Source of the DNA: Limonium bicolor | Lineage: Eukaryota; Streptophyta; Magnoliopsida; Caryophyllales; Plumbaginaceae | Assembly: GCA_023374045.1 (NCBI GenBank) | Contig: CM041780.1 | Coordinates: forward strand, 170,000,085-170,064,084 | DNA: 64,000 nucleotides | Reading direction: 5' to 3' | Part shown: piece after piece, positions 22,627-34,110 of the stretch | How the letters are laid out: the number at the start of each line of letters is the position of its first letter | How positions within the stretch are numbered: position 1 is the first letter of the stretch | The notes under the pieces: generated by a model | Seen by the model: only the letters and a program-made list of their open reading frames with translations | Databases searched by the model: none | What the model was told of the DNA's origin: nothing | Made by a program: the position numbers and the translations under genes

Positions 22627-25038
22627 TGTAACACCCCCAAACACTGGCCTAGGAGTTAGGGGTATTACACGCCGCGTATTATTACATAATAACGCAAGGC
22701 TCTAAAAGAACGAACTTAAACACATATTCAAATAAGGCCCAAAACAGAAATGCTTGAACAAAGTATAACCACAATGAAGTCTTAACACCTCAAAAGGTTT
22801 ACAGAACCCACCAAACGGATGTCAAAAGCGGAAGCTTAACAAAATATGCCCAGAGGCTCAAATTCAATACAAAGGTCTCAAAAGAAGCTAAATACAAAGC
22901 AGCTAAACTCCAGAAGCTGAGGGGAGACGATCCTCGCTAATCAATCTGCAAAAGCGTTAGAAGTAGGGGAATGAGCACACAACTATGCCCAGTAGATGAC
23001 CAACTTCATCAACCAGCATGCTCAAAACATTTACAGAATATTGACCAATCAGAAGGAGTCAAGAATCCACAAATATATCAGAAATCAGAAACAGAAGTCC
23101 AATCATTAAGGGACTAAACAGAGCAGAAGCAGACAGAAGCGGAAAAACAGAGTGGGACACTAGCGATCACAGCATACAGACAGAACGAGCAACCAGCTCG
23201 TGAACAGAACGAGGAAACCTCACTCGTAAACAGAACAGGTGTAAACACCCGTGAACAGAACGGGGAACGTCACCCGTGAACAGAAGGATCCTACATAGCG
23301 CGCTACGAGACAGCGTAACCAGCCATCCAAAGGCTCAGACACAGAGATAACTAGGTCCCAAAACAGAAGCTTAAATACAGATAAGCATATGTGCACCAAA
23401 GGCACCAGAAAGCTCATAGATAGCTTGGAAATCAGAAGGGGAATCCAACCCCGTAAACAGAAGTCAAAACGGAGCTCAAACGCGCAAGTTATGGCCAAAA
23501 CAGTAGCCTGTCCGAACTTGTGTCCGGACATCAATGTTCGGACACAAGTCGAGACTCAGAAGGCAAAATCAGACCGATGTCCGAACTTGTGTCCGGACTT
23601 CAAAGTTCGGACACAAGTCGAACCTTAAAACAGAAGAAGAGCCAGAGATGTCCGAACATCCAAGTTCGGACGGATGTTCGGACATCTTACGAAAACAGAG
23701 ACGCGGAGAGTCCGAACTTGTGTCCGGACTTCCAATGTTCGGACACAAGTCGAGACTCAGAAGGCAAAATCAGACCGATGTCCGAACTTGTGTCCGGACT
23801 TCAAAGTTCGGACACAAGTCGAACCTTAAAACAGAAGAAGAGCCAGAGATGTCCAAACATCCAAGTTCGGACGGATGTTCGGACATCTTACGAAAACAGA
23901 GACGCGGAGAGTCCGAACTTGTGTCCGGACTTCCAATGTTCGGACACAAGTCGAAGCCAAAACCAGAGAACGCAGAAGGCTGTGTCCGAACTTCAAAGCT
24001 CGGACGGAAGTTCGGACACAGCGAAGATTTTCAAAAGATTAAGCGCAGAAGGGCATGTCCGAACTTCAAAGCTCGGACGGAAGTTCGGACATGCCGAAAA
24101 CCTCAGAAATCAGAAGCGAATTCAAACAAACAGAGGCACAAAAACCAATCCAAATCCACACACACATTTACAAAACAACCTTGGGGGTTTAATCCATTAA
24201 AATGGCATTAAACAGACATAAGACACACACCAACACGGGATCAAATCATTGAATTAACTGGTAGAATCCAAACTCCCCAAGGCTGAACACACGGATCGAA
24301 TCCGAAAGCCACCTACCTCAAATACAGCAGAGACGAAACACGGTCTGAACAGCAGAGAATCCCGAATCCGAAACAGAGCAATCGACTACACCGTCACAGC
24401 AAGACAGACCAAAAGCAATTCCAGAATTTGAATAACTACAACGCAGAACAATACCAATTCAGAAACGCAAACCTAACCCAAAAACTGAAACTGCAGTCCA
24501 AACTGTAACGAAACCCTCACCTGAATCCAACGTCGAACACACAGACGGAGCCAATCGCAGCAGAGAAAGAACGGAACTGATGCCAACGCTGAATCACAAT
24601 CAGATTGGGAAAGAAATTAAAATGAGAAGAACTCAGAACCGAGGGATTAACGAACAAAGTAATCTGACAACTCTACCTCGAAGAAACCAGCAATTCGCAA
24701 GGACTAGCAATCTGCAGAGGAACCTCGACAGCAGAATAGTGAGGCTTGACTGATCGAGAGAAAGAACGGCTTTGAGAGAGAAGAGAGAGAGAGAGCAAGG
24801 AAGAGAGGAGCGTGAACGATCGTGAGAACGTGTTTAGAAGTGAGGGTAATTAAGAAGGAAAGAATAAAATAATAAGAGTTTATTAAGTTAATCTCACCAG
24901 AATTTAAATGGGAAGGAAGAAAGACCTTTCTACCCATGTCTTTATTCAGAAGGACGTCCATGTCCTAAATCCAAAATGAACCAACTTAATGAACCATAGT
25001 AACTTAAATAAAATATAACCAAATCTTGGGTTATAACA
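22627..25038 (-). repeat. 3' LTR of the Tekay-like element
   Basis: This 2412-bp repeat matches 31702-34105. On the minus strand a CT-rich segment (about 24760-24810) may mark the promoter or start region. The inverted-repeat cluster at 23509-24094 lies downstream of that, within the presumed transcribed part. Confidence 0.92.
23509..24094. repeat. Tandem hairpin array (GTCCGAAC...GTTCGGAC) in the Tekay LTR
   Basis: A unit of about 201 bp is repeated about two to three times. Each unit holds several hairpins with arms of 11-14 bases, such as TGTCCGAACATCC with GGATGTTCGGACA, and ATGTCCGAACTTC with GAAGTTCGGACAT. The open frames across it on both strands are a by-product of the repeat. The other LTR carries the same array. 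Confidence 0.88.
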
Positions 25039-25056
25039 TCACCTCCCCCTTAAAAG
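25039..25056 (-). promoter_or_regulatory. Polypurine tract of the Tekay-like element
   Basis: On the minus strand, TTTTAAGGGGGAGGTGA directly precedes the LTR start TGTTATAAC. It would prime plus-strand DNA synthesis. Confidence 0.8.
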
Positions 25057-25084
25057 AATTCGTCCTCGAAATTAAAACATACCT

Positions 25085-25226
25085 ACTGCTCAAAAAGGGC
25101 GGGAAACTTAGAACGGACTTCGCTTTCAACCTCCCAGGTCGCCTCTTCCTCTGACTGACCCGACCACTGCACCTTCACCAAGGGCATGGTCTTACTCCTG
25201 AGCTTGCGGACATCCCGCGTGTGAGC
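25085..25226 (-). pseudogene. Chromodomain segment of the Tekay-like polyprotein (separated)
   Basis: On the minus strand the frame reads Met-Pro-Leu-Val-Lys-Val-Gln-Trp, then Glu-Glu-Ala-Thr-Trp-Glu-Val-Glu-Ser-Glu. This is the C-terminal chromodomain block of chromovirus integrases, thought to direct insertion to particular chromatin. It is severed from its integrase (27240 onward) by the 2-kb insertion. Its upstream edge, Arg-Asp-Val-Arg-Lys-Leu-Arg-Ser-Lys, matches what should follow Arg-Ile-Leu-Ala-Arg at 27255. Confidence 0.8.
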
Positions 25227-27239
25227 CTCGATTTTAAACCCTATCCTATGTGGATTAACTTGATTGGGATCTAAACGGGTTTAGGTCCACTTATAGCCTA
25301 AGATAATAACTATGTCATATAACAATAATTATTAAAACCTAAGCTAGCTCACTGGAAACCTATTACGAGTCGCCACCTAATTTTAACCTAGATCAAATTA
25401 GGAAAGGAGAGTTCGGGTTCGGGGCTTGATATTCGACTTAATTAGGGTTCAATTACTTCATTACACCTTCCTAGGTCGTTTTCCTCTACTTGGTTTAATT
25501 ACGGCTTATTACGAGTCGTTTTAACTAAGTGCGCGAGCTTCTGTTTTTTTTTTTTGTGTTTTTAGCATTTTTGACAGAAAATAAAGTGGAAATTAAATAC
25601 CTAAACTAGGGTTTCGAGGCAGAATTAGGTCAAGTTTGTTTTCGTCCTGGCACGGACCTAATGTCGAACCTACGGGCCCTAGTTAACTTAATTAACAGTA
25701 AAGTCAAATTTAAACATAAACGAGATTTGAAAAGTCCGGGGCCACGGACAGGACGTCGTGGGCCGGACATGTTTTTATAAACCCTAAATTTTGAAAATAA
25801 AAATATCCCGCCACCGTCCGGGGGGTCCGGCTTTCGGACATGGCGTCCGGGACCCCGGACATAGCGTCCGTGGGTGCGAACCGCCCTCGGACAGCGGCGT
25901 TGGGTGGCTCCGGCGGTGTTTCTGGCTCAAATTTTATGGTAGGTAGCCTGAAAGATTCAAATGTTAGTGATTGAAAGTTACAAATTTGAATTCGAATTAA
26001 ACACGAAACTTAGCAAACAAGTTATGAGCAGAAGCGAAAACAAACGCTAATCAGAAGAAGCGATAAAAAGTCAATTCGACTCCAAATTTTAACACAGAGT
26101 AGTTAAAGTTGAACAAAGTCAGAAAAAACATGACTTCACCTGTTTTACCTTCAGATTTGATGAGACTTTCACAACGGGGATCTTTTGGTGCCTCGTTGAT
26201 GCCGATTTTGGATTGACTTCGAATTGTGCTTCTGACTCCTTCTTCTTTATGCTGTTAAGGACGTTTCTTTTGTTTTGTGGTGGTTTATGTGTTTTTTGGT
26301 GCTTGGAAGTTCAATAGGAGAAGAAAGGATGAGTTTTGGTGATTTCGGGGTGATTTCTGCAGTGTTTCGGTATTGATTTGAGGCTTGGAAGTGTTAAAAA
26401 CGTGGGGAGAAAGTTTGTGGCTGTGTTTTCTGACTTTAGAAGTGTTCTCCTCTGCCTAGTTCGTTCTTGGGGGGTCCTTTATAGAAAGAGCATGGTCAAA
26501 TTGATAGAGCAAGATCTTTATCTAAAAGACTGATTTGTGCTCTAAGGGAATCTGATTTTTAGAATATGTTGCAAGCCGATAAAAAATTATGAAAATTTAA
26601 CTGAAGGTAAAGAATGATTTTAGGAATTTTGAGTTGGAATCGGATTATTTTGATAAATAATCGATTAGATAAAAATCGAACAATATGGAATCTCCCTAAT
26701 TCATAACTAATTATTGGAAAGTCGAAAATAACGAATTCCAACGGAATTAGTCTTTAAAAATCATCCTCTATCTTGTGTTAAAATTGCATGACTTTTGTTT
26801 TGATTTCGGTATTTTCCGGAGGAGAGAGAAAATGCAAAAAATGATTGAATTTCTCTTTTAAATTTTGGGATAAGGTTCCCAATAAAATAATTTCAGGTTT
26901 ATGACTGTATGTAGTCATGGTAACCATGTGACAATTTATTTCAATTTTGGAAACCTTTTAATTTCTATTTTGAGGCTATTTCATGTGTTATTATTAAAGA
27001 AATTAGCTTATAATATGAATTAAAAGCTAAATTTCCAGAATAAATATTATCAGAAAATCATGAATACCTTTCATAATGACTATGATATTTAGAAGTGTTG
27101 GAGATAATGAACAAGTATATGAAAATAGAAAACCCCTAATGTCCTTGGAAATCCTGCATTGGTGCATTTTGACCACTTTGCCCTTTGTAACACGTATGCT
27201 TAGAGACCACTCCAGGGGGGGGGGGGGTTGAAATTTTTG
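25227..27239 (-). mobile_element. Unidentified insertion of about 2 kb, possible solo LTR
   Basis: This block interrupts the Tekay-like polyprotein between integrase and chromodomain. It has no ORF of note. On the minus strand it contains a TATA-like ctataaagg (about 26480) followed by leader-like sequence. It also holds a GTCCG/CGGAC cluster (25734-25893), the phrase gagtcgccacctaattt near 25367 (which recalls LTRs of Ogre/Tat elements), and a 13-G run at 27215-27227. Exact ends and a target duplication are not clear (possibly cctcg versus ccgcg). A solo LTR in minus orientation is my best guess. Another non-coding element is possible. Confidence 0.5.
25734..25893. repeat. GTCCG/CGGAC cluster in the 2-kb insertion
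   Basis: At least nine GTCCG or CGGAC words occur within 160 bases, several as facing pairs (gtccgg...ccggac). The surrounding 2 kb is AT-rich, so the cluster stands out in composition. Confidence 0.75.
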
Positions 27240-28409
27240 GGTATAAACCGCGCTAAAATCCTCAAAGGAACTGCCTCAAACGTGAAGTCCTCCCTCAACT
27301 GAAGCGGACTGAAGTCGATCACAAGAGATGGGTCCGGAATGTACTTCCTCAGCATCGAAACATGGAAACACTGTGCACTGCTGCTAAAGACGGAGGCAGA
27401 GCCAAACGATAGGCAACCGGTCCGATCCTCTCTAGGATCTCAAAAGGACCCACAAAACGAGGGCTAAGCTTGCCTCTCTTCCCAAAACGAATGACTCCTC
27501 GCACAGGAGAAACCTCAGATACACATGATCGCCCACCTCAAACTCTAGAGGTCGTCTCCTCTGATCGGCGTAGCTCTTCTGACGACTCTGAGCCACAAGC
27601 AGACGCTCTCTGATTGACTGAATTTTGCCCACAGCATCCTGAACCAAGTCTGGACCAATCACCGCTATCTCCTTCAGATCATCCCAACAGATGGGTGATC
27701 TGCACCTCCTGCCATACAAGGCCTCAAACGGAGCCATCCGATACTGGTCTGGAAACTATTATTGTACGCGAACTCTATCAGTGCCACGTGCTGATCCCAG
27801 CTGCCCCCAAAGTCGAGTACACATGCCCTGAGCATGTCCTCTAGGACCTGATTCGTCCTCTTCTGTCTGCCCGTCTGACTGAGGATGGTAAGCTGAACTG
27901 AAAGACAACTTCGTCCCCAACGCCTGATGCAAACTCTGCCAGAACCTGGACACAAACCTCGGATCTCTGTCAGACACAATCGAAGCCGGAACCCCATGCA
28001 GACGTACTATCTCATCAATGTACAAACTGAGCCAAGCGGTGCAAACTGAAAGTCTTCCTGACAGGTAGGAAGTGAGCGCTCTTCGTGAGCCGGTCCACAA
28101 TGACCCAAACTGCATCGAAACCCCTCGGAGTCTTCGGCAGTCCCATAACAAAGTCCATACGACGCTCTCCCACTTCCACTCCGGAACGGGAAGGGGCTGA
28201 AGCAAACCAGCTGGTCTCTGATGCTCAGCTTTGACCTGCTGACAGGTCCGACATCTGGATACAAAGTCTGAAATGTCTCTCTTCATGTTGCTCCACCAGA
28301 ATGTCTCACGTAGGTCCCGGTACATCTTCACCCCTCCTGGGTGTACCGAGTACGGAGCTCCATGAGCCTCCTGCATGATCTCACGCCTACGCGTCATCTG
28401 CAGGCACAC
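27240..28409 (-). pseudogene. Integrase of the Tekay-like element
   Basis: The HHCC zinc region is visible (Glu-Ala-His...Val-His-Pro-Gly-Gly, then Cys-Arg-Thr-Cys near 28240). The core includes Val-Ser-Asp-Arg-Asp-Pro-Arg-Phe and Gln-Ser-Asp-Gly-Gln-Thr-Glu. The C-terminal part has Met-Ala-Pro-Phe-Glu-Ala-Leu-Tyr-Gly-Arg-Arg-Cys and Gly-Asp-His-Val-Tyr-Leu. Frames change near 28150, 27850 and 27510. It stops short of its chromodomain because of the 2-kb insertion. Confidence 0.85.
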
Positions 28410-28452
28410 AGACGCGGTCTCTGAACCTTAGGCAGCCATCCTCTGCAACTCT

Positions 28453-29108
28453 GAACTCAGACTCCTAACCAGCAGCAATCTCATCTCTGATCTTACGCAA
28501 ACCGACATCCAGCTCCTGACTGGTCTTGATCCTGTCGATCAAGGTAGGCTGAATCTGTAGTGCTGCTAAAATCCCAGACCTCTCTGGACGGACAACCCAG
28601 ATACCCATGCGCTGCAACTCCTGAGCAGACTCTCCACACCGGACAAAGCACAAACAGTCCCAGACGGACCCCTCCTACTGAGCGCATCAGCAACCACATT
28701 CACCCTACCCGGATGGTAGAGGATCTCTAAAATAATCGTGCAACAACTCCAGCCATCTCCTCTGCCTCAAGTTCAACTCCTTCTGAGTGAACAGATACTT
28801 GAGGCTCTTATGGTCCGTATACACCTTGCACGCTGCCCCATACAAGTAGTGCCTCCAAATCTTCAAACGCAAAGACCACCGCAGCCAGCTCCAGATCGTG
28901 GGTCGGATAGTTCTTCTCATATGGCTTCAACTGACGAGAGCCATATGCTACTACCTTCCCATGCTGCATCAGAACGCATCCAAGTCCCCTATGGGACGCA
29001 TCACAGAAAACCTCAAGACCCTCGGTCCCCTCCGGAAGAGTCAAGATCGGCGCAGTAGTCAACCTCTTCTTCAGCTCCAGAAAACACTGCTCACAGGCAT
29101 CGCTCCAC
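28453..29108 (-). pseudogene. RNase H of the Tekay-like element
   Basis: Motifs are [10 protein letters not shown] (near 28990), [12 protein letters not shown] and Tyr-Thr-Asp-His-Lys-Ser-Leu-Lys-Tyr (near 28810). The enzyme degrades the RNA strand during reverse transcription. The frame changes near 28870 and again below 28720. Confidence 0.85.
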
Positions 29109-30264
29109 TCAAACTTCACATCCTTCTGCAGCAGACGAGTTAGCGGAATCACCAACTTGGAGAAGCCCTCCACAAAACTTGCGATAGTAGCCCGCTAGTC
29201 CAAGGAAGCTACGAATATCTCCGACATTAGTAGGCCTGGCCCACTCAGTAATAGCTCGAATCTTCTCCGGGTCCACGGAGATACCATCCTTGGAGACCAC
29301 ATGTCCCAAGAATACCACCTGATCTAGCCAGAACTCGCACTTCTTCAGCTTCGCATACAGCTCGTTCTCCCTCAGAGTCTGGAGAACGGTCCTCAAATGC
29401 TCCTCGTGCTCCTCAGCACTCTTGGAATACACCAAGATGTCATCGATGAAAACTACAACGAACTGGTCCAAAAACGGCTTGAAGACTCTGTTCATCATAT
29501 CCATAAATACTGACGGCGCATTCGTCAACCCGAATGGCATCACTAGGAACTCGTAGTGTCCATAACGAGTCCTGAAAGCGGACTTAGGCACGTCGTCTGC
29601 CTTAATCCTCAGCTGATGATATCCCGACCTCAGATCGATCTTCGAAAAACACCTTAGCTCCTGCTAACTGGTCGAACAAGTCGTCTATGCGCGGGAGAGG
29701 ATACCTATTCTTAATGGTAACCTTGTTGAGCTCCCTGTAGTCAATGCACAACCGCATGCTACCGTCCTTCTTCTTTACAAATAGCACTGGCGCTCCCCAA
29801 GGCGACACACTCGGGCGAATGAAGCCCTTATCCAGCAGCTCCTGCAACTGGACCTTCAACTCCTTAAGCTCAGCAGGCGCCATCCGGTATGGGGCCTTCG
29901 AGATCGGCTGAGTCTCAGGTGCGAGCTCGATCGAGAACTCCACCTCTCTAACAGGGGGAAGCCCAGGTACGTCATCCTGGAACACGTCGGGGAAGTCTCT
30001 GACCACTGGAATCTCCTCCAACTTCGCATCCTTGCGAACCTCAGGGATGTAGCACAGATATCCCTGGCATCTTTTCCTCAGAAAGCGGAACGCCTGCATC
30101 GCAGATATGACTGGCGGCGAGCACGGGAGTCCATTCCCTGCTACAACTAGACGGGGCTGACCCGGCTCCTCAAAAGTGACTCTCGAAGCAGCACAATCAA
30201 TATGGGCATGGTGCGCAGCAAGCCAATCCATGCCCAGAATCACATCAAAAGAAGTCATCTCCAT
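29109..30264 (-). pseudogene. Reverse transcriptase of the Tekay-like element
   Basis: The N-terminal half (30264-29602) has [12 protein letters not shown]. An extra T in a short T run near 29645 breaks the frame. The second half (29591-29109) has Met-Pro-Phe-Gly-Leu-Thr-Asn-Ala-Pro, the catalytic Phe-Ile-Asp-Asp-Ile-Leu-Val-Tyr-Ser and [10 protein letters not shown]. Apart from that indel the domain is nearly intact, so the break may be recent or a sequence error. Confidence 0.88.
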
Positions 30265-31588
30265 CGGAATGAGTTAGCACACAGAGTCCTATCTCTGACT
30301 AACACAGGACTATCTTTGCAAACAGAATTCAACAACATAGAAGAGTCCCTAACTAATGGACTATGCACACACAACTCAACACCCAGAGGCACCACAGGCA
30401 AACCGAGCTCACCCACTAACTCAGCAGAAAAAAAAGAGTGGGTGGCTCCAGAGTCAAACAAACAGAAAACAGAACGAGATGACAGCTGGAGAATACCTGT
30501 GACAACTCTGTCAGTCGATCGGTCTCTCTCTCCAGCCATCGCGTACACTCTGGCCTGGCCCTGGGGGTTCTTCTGCTCAGCCCGGTCTCGATCTCTAGAC
30601 CCAGATGTAGATCCTCCAGCTCCACCTCCAGAGCTACCTCTGCTCCTCTCAGCCTGAGGGCAATCAGCAATCCTATGCTCCAAGGACCCACACTTGAAGC
30701 AGGCTCCAGACTTCCTGTAGCAGTCCTGACCTCTGTGAAACTTGCCGCAGACCCGGCACTTCGGAGCGGGAGCTGATGAAGACGAACCACCTCTGTCTCG
30801 CGAACGGTCCCCAGAGCGGTCTCCAGTAGACTGCTTCTTCTGAGAAGCAGACTGATCCCTCCTATCACTGTCATCGGACCTCTGCTTCCTCTTCTGGTCC
30901 TTCCCTCCAGACTGGCGACCTCTCAAGTCAGCCTCTACCAACAGGGCGACATCAGCAATGTCCCTGAAGGTCTTGTGACGCAGCGGCGTCACAGCAGATC
31001 GGATATCCGGCCTCAGGCCGCTCTCAAACTTCCTGGCCTTCCTATGCTCGTCAGGCTCAGGTGCGAACTTAGATAGGCTGATAAACTTGCGGACGTACTC
31101 CTCAACGCTCATGTCCCGGCCCTGGCGTAGCCGGTTATACTCCAGAATGCGCTGGTCCTTATAAACATCGGGGTAGAGAATGCTTATTGAACTCCCAATG
31201 AACTGCTCCCACGTCCAAGGCTGTGGGAACTTCCCCATCACTGACCTCCACCACTCCTTGGCTTCGGCCTTGAACAGAAGTGGCAAAGTCGACCTTCTGC
31301 TCCTCCTCAGAGCCCATCACTCGCACAAATCCTCCACCTCTGACAACCAGTGGCTGGCCTCCTGGGGGTCTCCTGCCCCATCGAACGACGGCGGCTTCAG
31401 CTTCATGAATTCTGAAGCGCCTTCACGTTCCTCCCACCAGCATCTGCCCCAGCCGGGCCTGCTCCGCCAGCTGGTCCTCCTCCAACTGGACCACCCCCTG
31501 CAGCCATGGTCTGCATGAGCTGCGTCATAAACTGCTGAACAGCATCAGCCACATTCCCTGGAGGGTTATTCGCTCTCCTTGGCGGCAT
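30255..31588 (-). pseudogene. Gag and protease of the Tekay-like element
   Basis: The start codon is at 31586-31588, about 100 bases after the primer site, with a Met-Pro-Pro-Arg-Arg start. A frame change lies between 31403 and 31290. The main frame (31286-30255) carries the gag core (Trp-Trp-Arg-Ser-Val, Tyr-Val-Arg-Lys-Phe), a basic Arg/Ser/Asp linker and two zinc knuckles (Cys-Arg-Val-Cys...His...Cys and Cys-Phe-Lys-Cys...His...Cys, about 30650-30750). The retropepsin site is Phe-Asp-Ser-Gly-Ala-Thr-His-Ser-Phe, near 30430. Confidence 0.88.
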
Positions 31589-31684
31589 TCTGAAAGTCCA
31601 ACAGCAAGCAGTTAAACTCAGACACTAACACTGACATTTCTGACTGACTGGCTAACTTAAAATCCCAGCAGATTAGAACCCAGA

Positions 31685-31696
31685 GCTCTGATACCA
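31685..31696 (-). promoter_or_regulatory. Primer binding site (tRNA-iMet) of the Tekay-like element
   Basis: On the minus strand TGGTATCAGAGC lies 5 bases inside the upstream LTR. It is the same site as in the LARD and the Copia element. Confidence 0.9.
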
Positions 31697-31701
31697 CTAA
31701 A

Positions 31702-34105
31702 TGTAACACCCCCAAACACTGGCCTAGAGTTAGGGGTATTACACGCCGCGTATTATTACATAATAACGCAAGGCTCTAAAAGAACGAACTTAAACACATA
31801 TTCAAATAAGGCCCAAAACAGAAATGCTTGAACAAAGTATAACCACAATGAAGTCTTAACACCTCAAAAGGTTTTACAGAACCCACCAAACGGATGTCAA
31901 AAGCGGAAGCTTAACAAAATATGCCCAGAGGCTCAAATTCAATACAAAGGTCTCAAAAGAAGCTAAATACAAAGCAGCTAAACTCCAGAAGCTGAGGGGA
32001 GACGATCCTCGCTAATCAATCTGCAAAAGCGTTAGAAGTAGGGGAATGAGCACACAACTATGCCCAGTAGATGACCAACTTCATCAACCAGCATGCTCAA
32101 AACATTTACAGAATATTGACCAATCAGAAGGAGTCAAGAATCCACAAATATATCAGAAATCAGAAACAGAAGTCCAATCATTAAGGGACTAAACAGAGCA
32201 GAAGCAGACAGAAGCGGAAAAACAGAGTGGGACACTAGCGATCACAGCATACAGACAGAACGAGCAACCAGCTCGTGAACAGAACGAGGAAACCTCACTC
32301 GTAAACAGAACAGGTGTAAACACCCGTGAACAGAACGGGGAACGTCACCCGTGAACAGAAGGATCCTACATAGCGCGCTACGAGATAGCGTAACCAGCCA
32401 TCCAAAGGCTCAGACACAGAGATAACTAGGTCCCAAAACAGAAGCTTAAATACAGATAAGCATATGTGCACCAAAGGCACCAGAAAGCTCATAGATAGCT
32501 TGGAAATCAGAAGGGGAATCCACCCCGCAAACAGAAGTCAAAACGGAGCTCAAACGCGCAAGTTATGGCCAAAACAGTAGCCTGTCGAACTTGTGTCCGG
32601 ACATCAATGTTCGGACACAAGTCGAGACTCAGAAGGCAAAATCAGACCGATGTCCGAACTTGTGTCCGGACTTCAAAGTTCGGACACAAGTCGAACCTTA
32701 AAAAACAGAAGAAGAGCCAGAGATGTCCGAACATCCAAGTTCGGACGGATGTTCGGACATCTTACGAAAACAGAGACGCGGAGAGTCCGAACTTGTGTCC
32801 GGACTTCCAATGTTCGGACACAAGTCGAGACTCAGAAGGCAAAATCAGACCGATGTCCGAACTTGTGTCCGGACTTCAAAGTTCGGACACAAGTCGAACC
32901 TTAAAACAGAAGAAGAGCCAGAGATGTCCGAACATCCAAGTTCGGACGGATGTTCGGACATCTTACGAAAACAGAGAGCGGAGAGTCCGAATTGTGTCCG
33001 GACTTCCAATGTTCGGACACAAGTCGAAGCCAAACCAGAGAACGCAGAAGGCTGTGTCCGAACTTCAAAGCTCGGACGGAAGTTCGGACACAGCGAAGAT
33101 TTCAAAAGATTAAGCGCAGAAGGGCATGTCCGAACTTCAAAGCTCGGACGGAAGTTCGGACATGCCGAAAACCTCAGAAATCATAAGCGAATTCAAACAA
33201 ACAGAGGCACAAAAACCAATCCAAATCCACACACACATTTACAAAACAACCTTGGGGGTTTAATCCATTAAAATGGCATTAAACAGACATAAGACACACA
33301 CCAACACGGATCAAATCATTGAATTAACTGGTAGAATCCAAACTCCCCAAGGCTGAACACACGGATCGAATCCGAAAGCCACCTACCTCAAATACAGCAG
33401 AGACGAAACACGGTCTGAACAGCAGAGAATCCGAATCCGAAACAGAGCAATCGCGACTACACCGTCACAGCAAGACAGACCAAAAGCAATTCCAGAATCT
33501 GAATACTACAACGCAGAACAATACCAATTCAGAAACGCAAACCTAACCCAAAAACTGAAACTGCAGTCCAAACTGTAACGAAACCCTCACCTGAATCCAA
33601 CGTCGAACACACAGACGGAGCCAATCGCAGCAGAGAAAGAACGGAACTGAAGCCAACGCTGAATCACAATCAGATTGGGAAAGAAATTAAATGAGAAGAA
33701 CTCAGAACCGAGGGATTAACGAACAAAGTAATCTGACAACTCTACCTCGAAGAAACCAGCAATTCGCAAGGACTAGCAATCTGCAGAGGAACCTCGACAG
33801 CAGAATAGTGAGGCTTGACTGATCGAGAGAAAGAACGGCTTTGAGAGAGAAGAGAGAGAGAGAGCAAGGAAGAGAGGAGCGTGAACGATCGTGAGAACGT
33901 GTTTAGAAGTGAGGGTAATTAAGAAGAAGGAAAGAATAAAATAATAAGAGTTTATAAGTTATCTCACCAGAATTTAAATGGGAAGGAAGAAAGACCTTTC
34001 ACCCATGTCTTTATTCAGAAGGACGTCCATGTCCTAAATCCAAAATGAACCAACTTAATGAACCATAGTAACTTAAAAAATATAACCAAATCTGGGGTTA
34101 TAACA
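31702..34105 (-). repeat. 5' LTR of the Tekay-like element
   Basis: This 2404-bp copy matches 22627-25038. Most differences are one-base length changes in short runs, with few substitutions. It carries the same hairpin array, at 32582-33164. Confidence 0.92.
32582..33164. repeat. Hairpin array in the second Tekay LTR
   Basis: Same arrangement as 23509-24094, with about two units of about 200 bp and hairpin arms of 11-14 bases. Small indels separate the copies. Confidence 0.85.
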
Positions 34106-34110
34106 CTAGG

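Larger units (their letters stand above)
22627..34105 (-). mobile_element. Gypsy chromovirus, Tekay-like, nested in the LARD
   Basis: The LTRs of 2412 and 2404 bp are flanked by the exact duplication ctagg (22622-22626 and 34106-34110). On the minus strand the element starts TGTTATAACCC and ends GTGTTACA. It has a tRNA-iMet primer site at 31685-31696 and a purine tract (aagggggaggtga) at 25039-25056. Gag, protease, RT, RNase H, integrase and chromodomain occur in Gypsy order. Long LTRs, two zinc knuckles and the chromodomain fit the Tekay/Del lineage. Frameshifts and the 2-kb insertion at 25227-27239 disable it. Confidence 0.93.

Noticed and set aside
23509..24094. CRISPR-like array of short palindromic repeats
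   Set aside because: Units are not evenly spaced, spacers are themselves repeated, and the context is a plant LTR.
23509..24211. Two overlapping ORFs of about 225 codons with repeated peptide units
   Set aside because: They fall on the hairpin tandem repeat inside an LTR, are open in more than one frame, recur in the other LTR, and the peptides simply reflect the DNA repeat.
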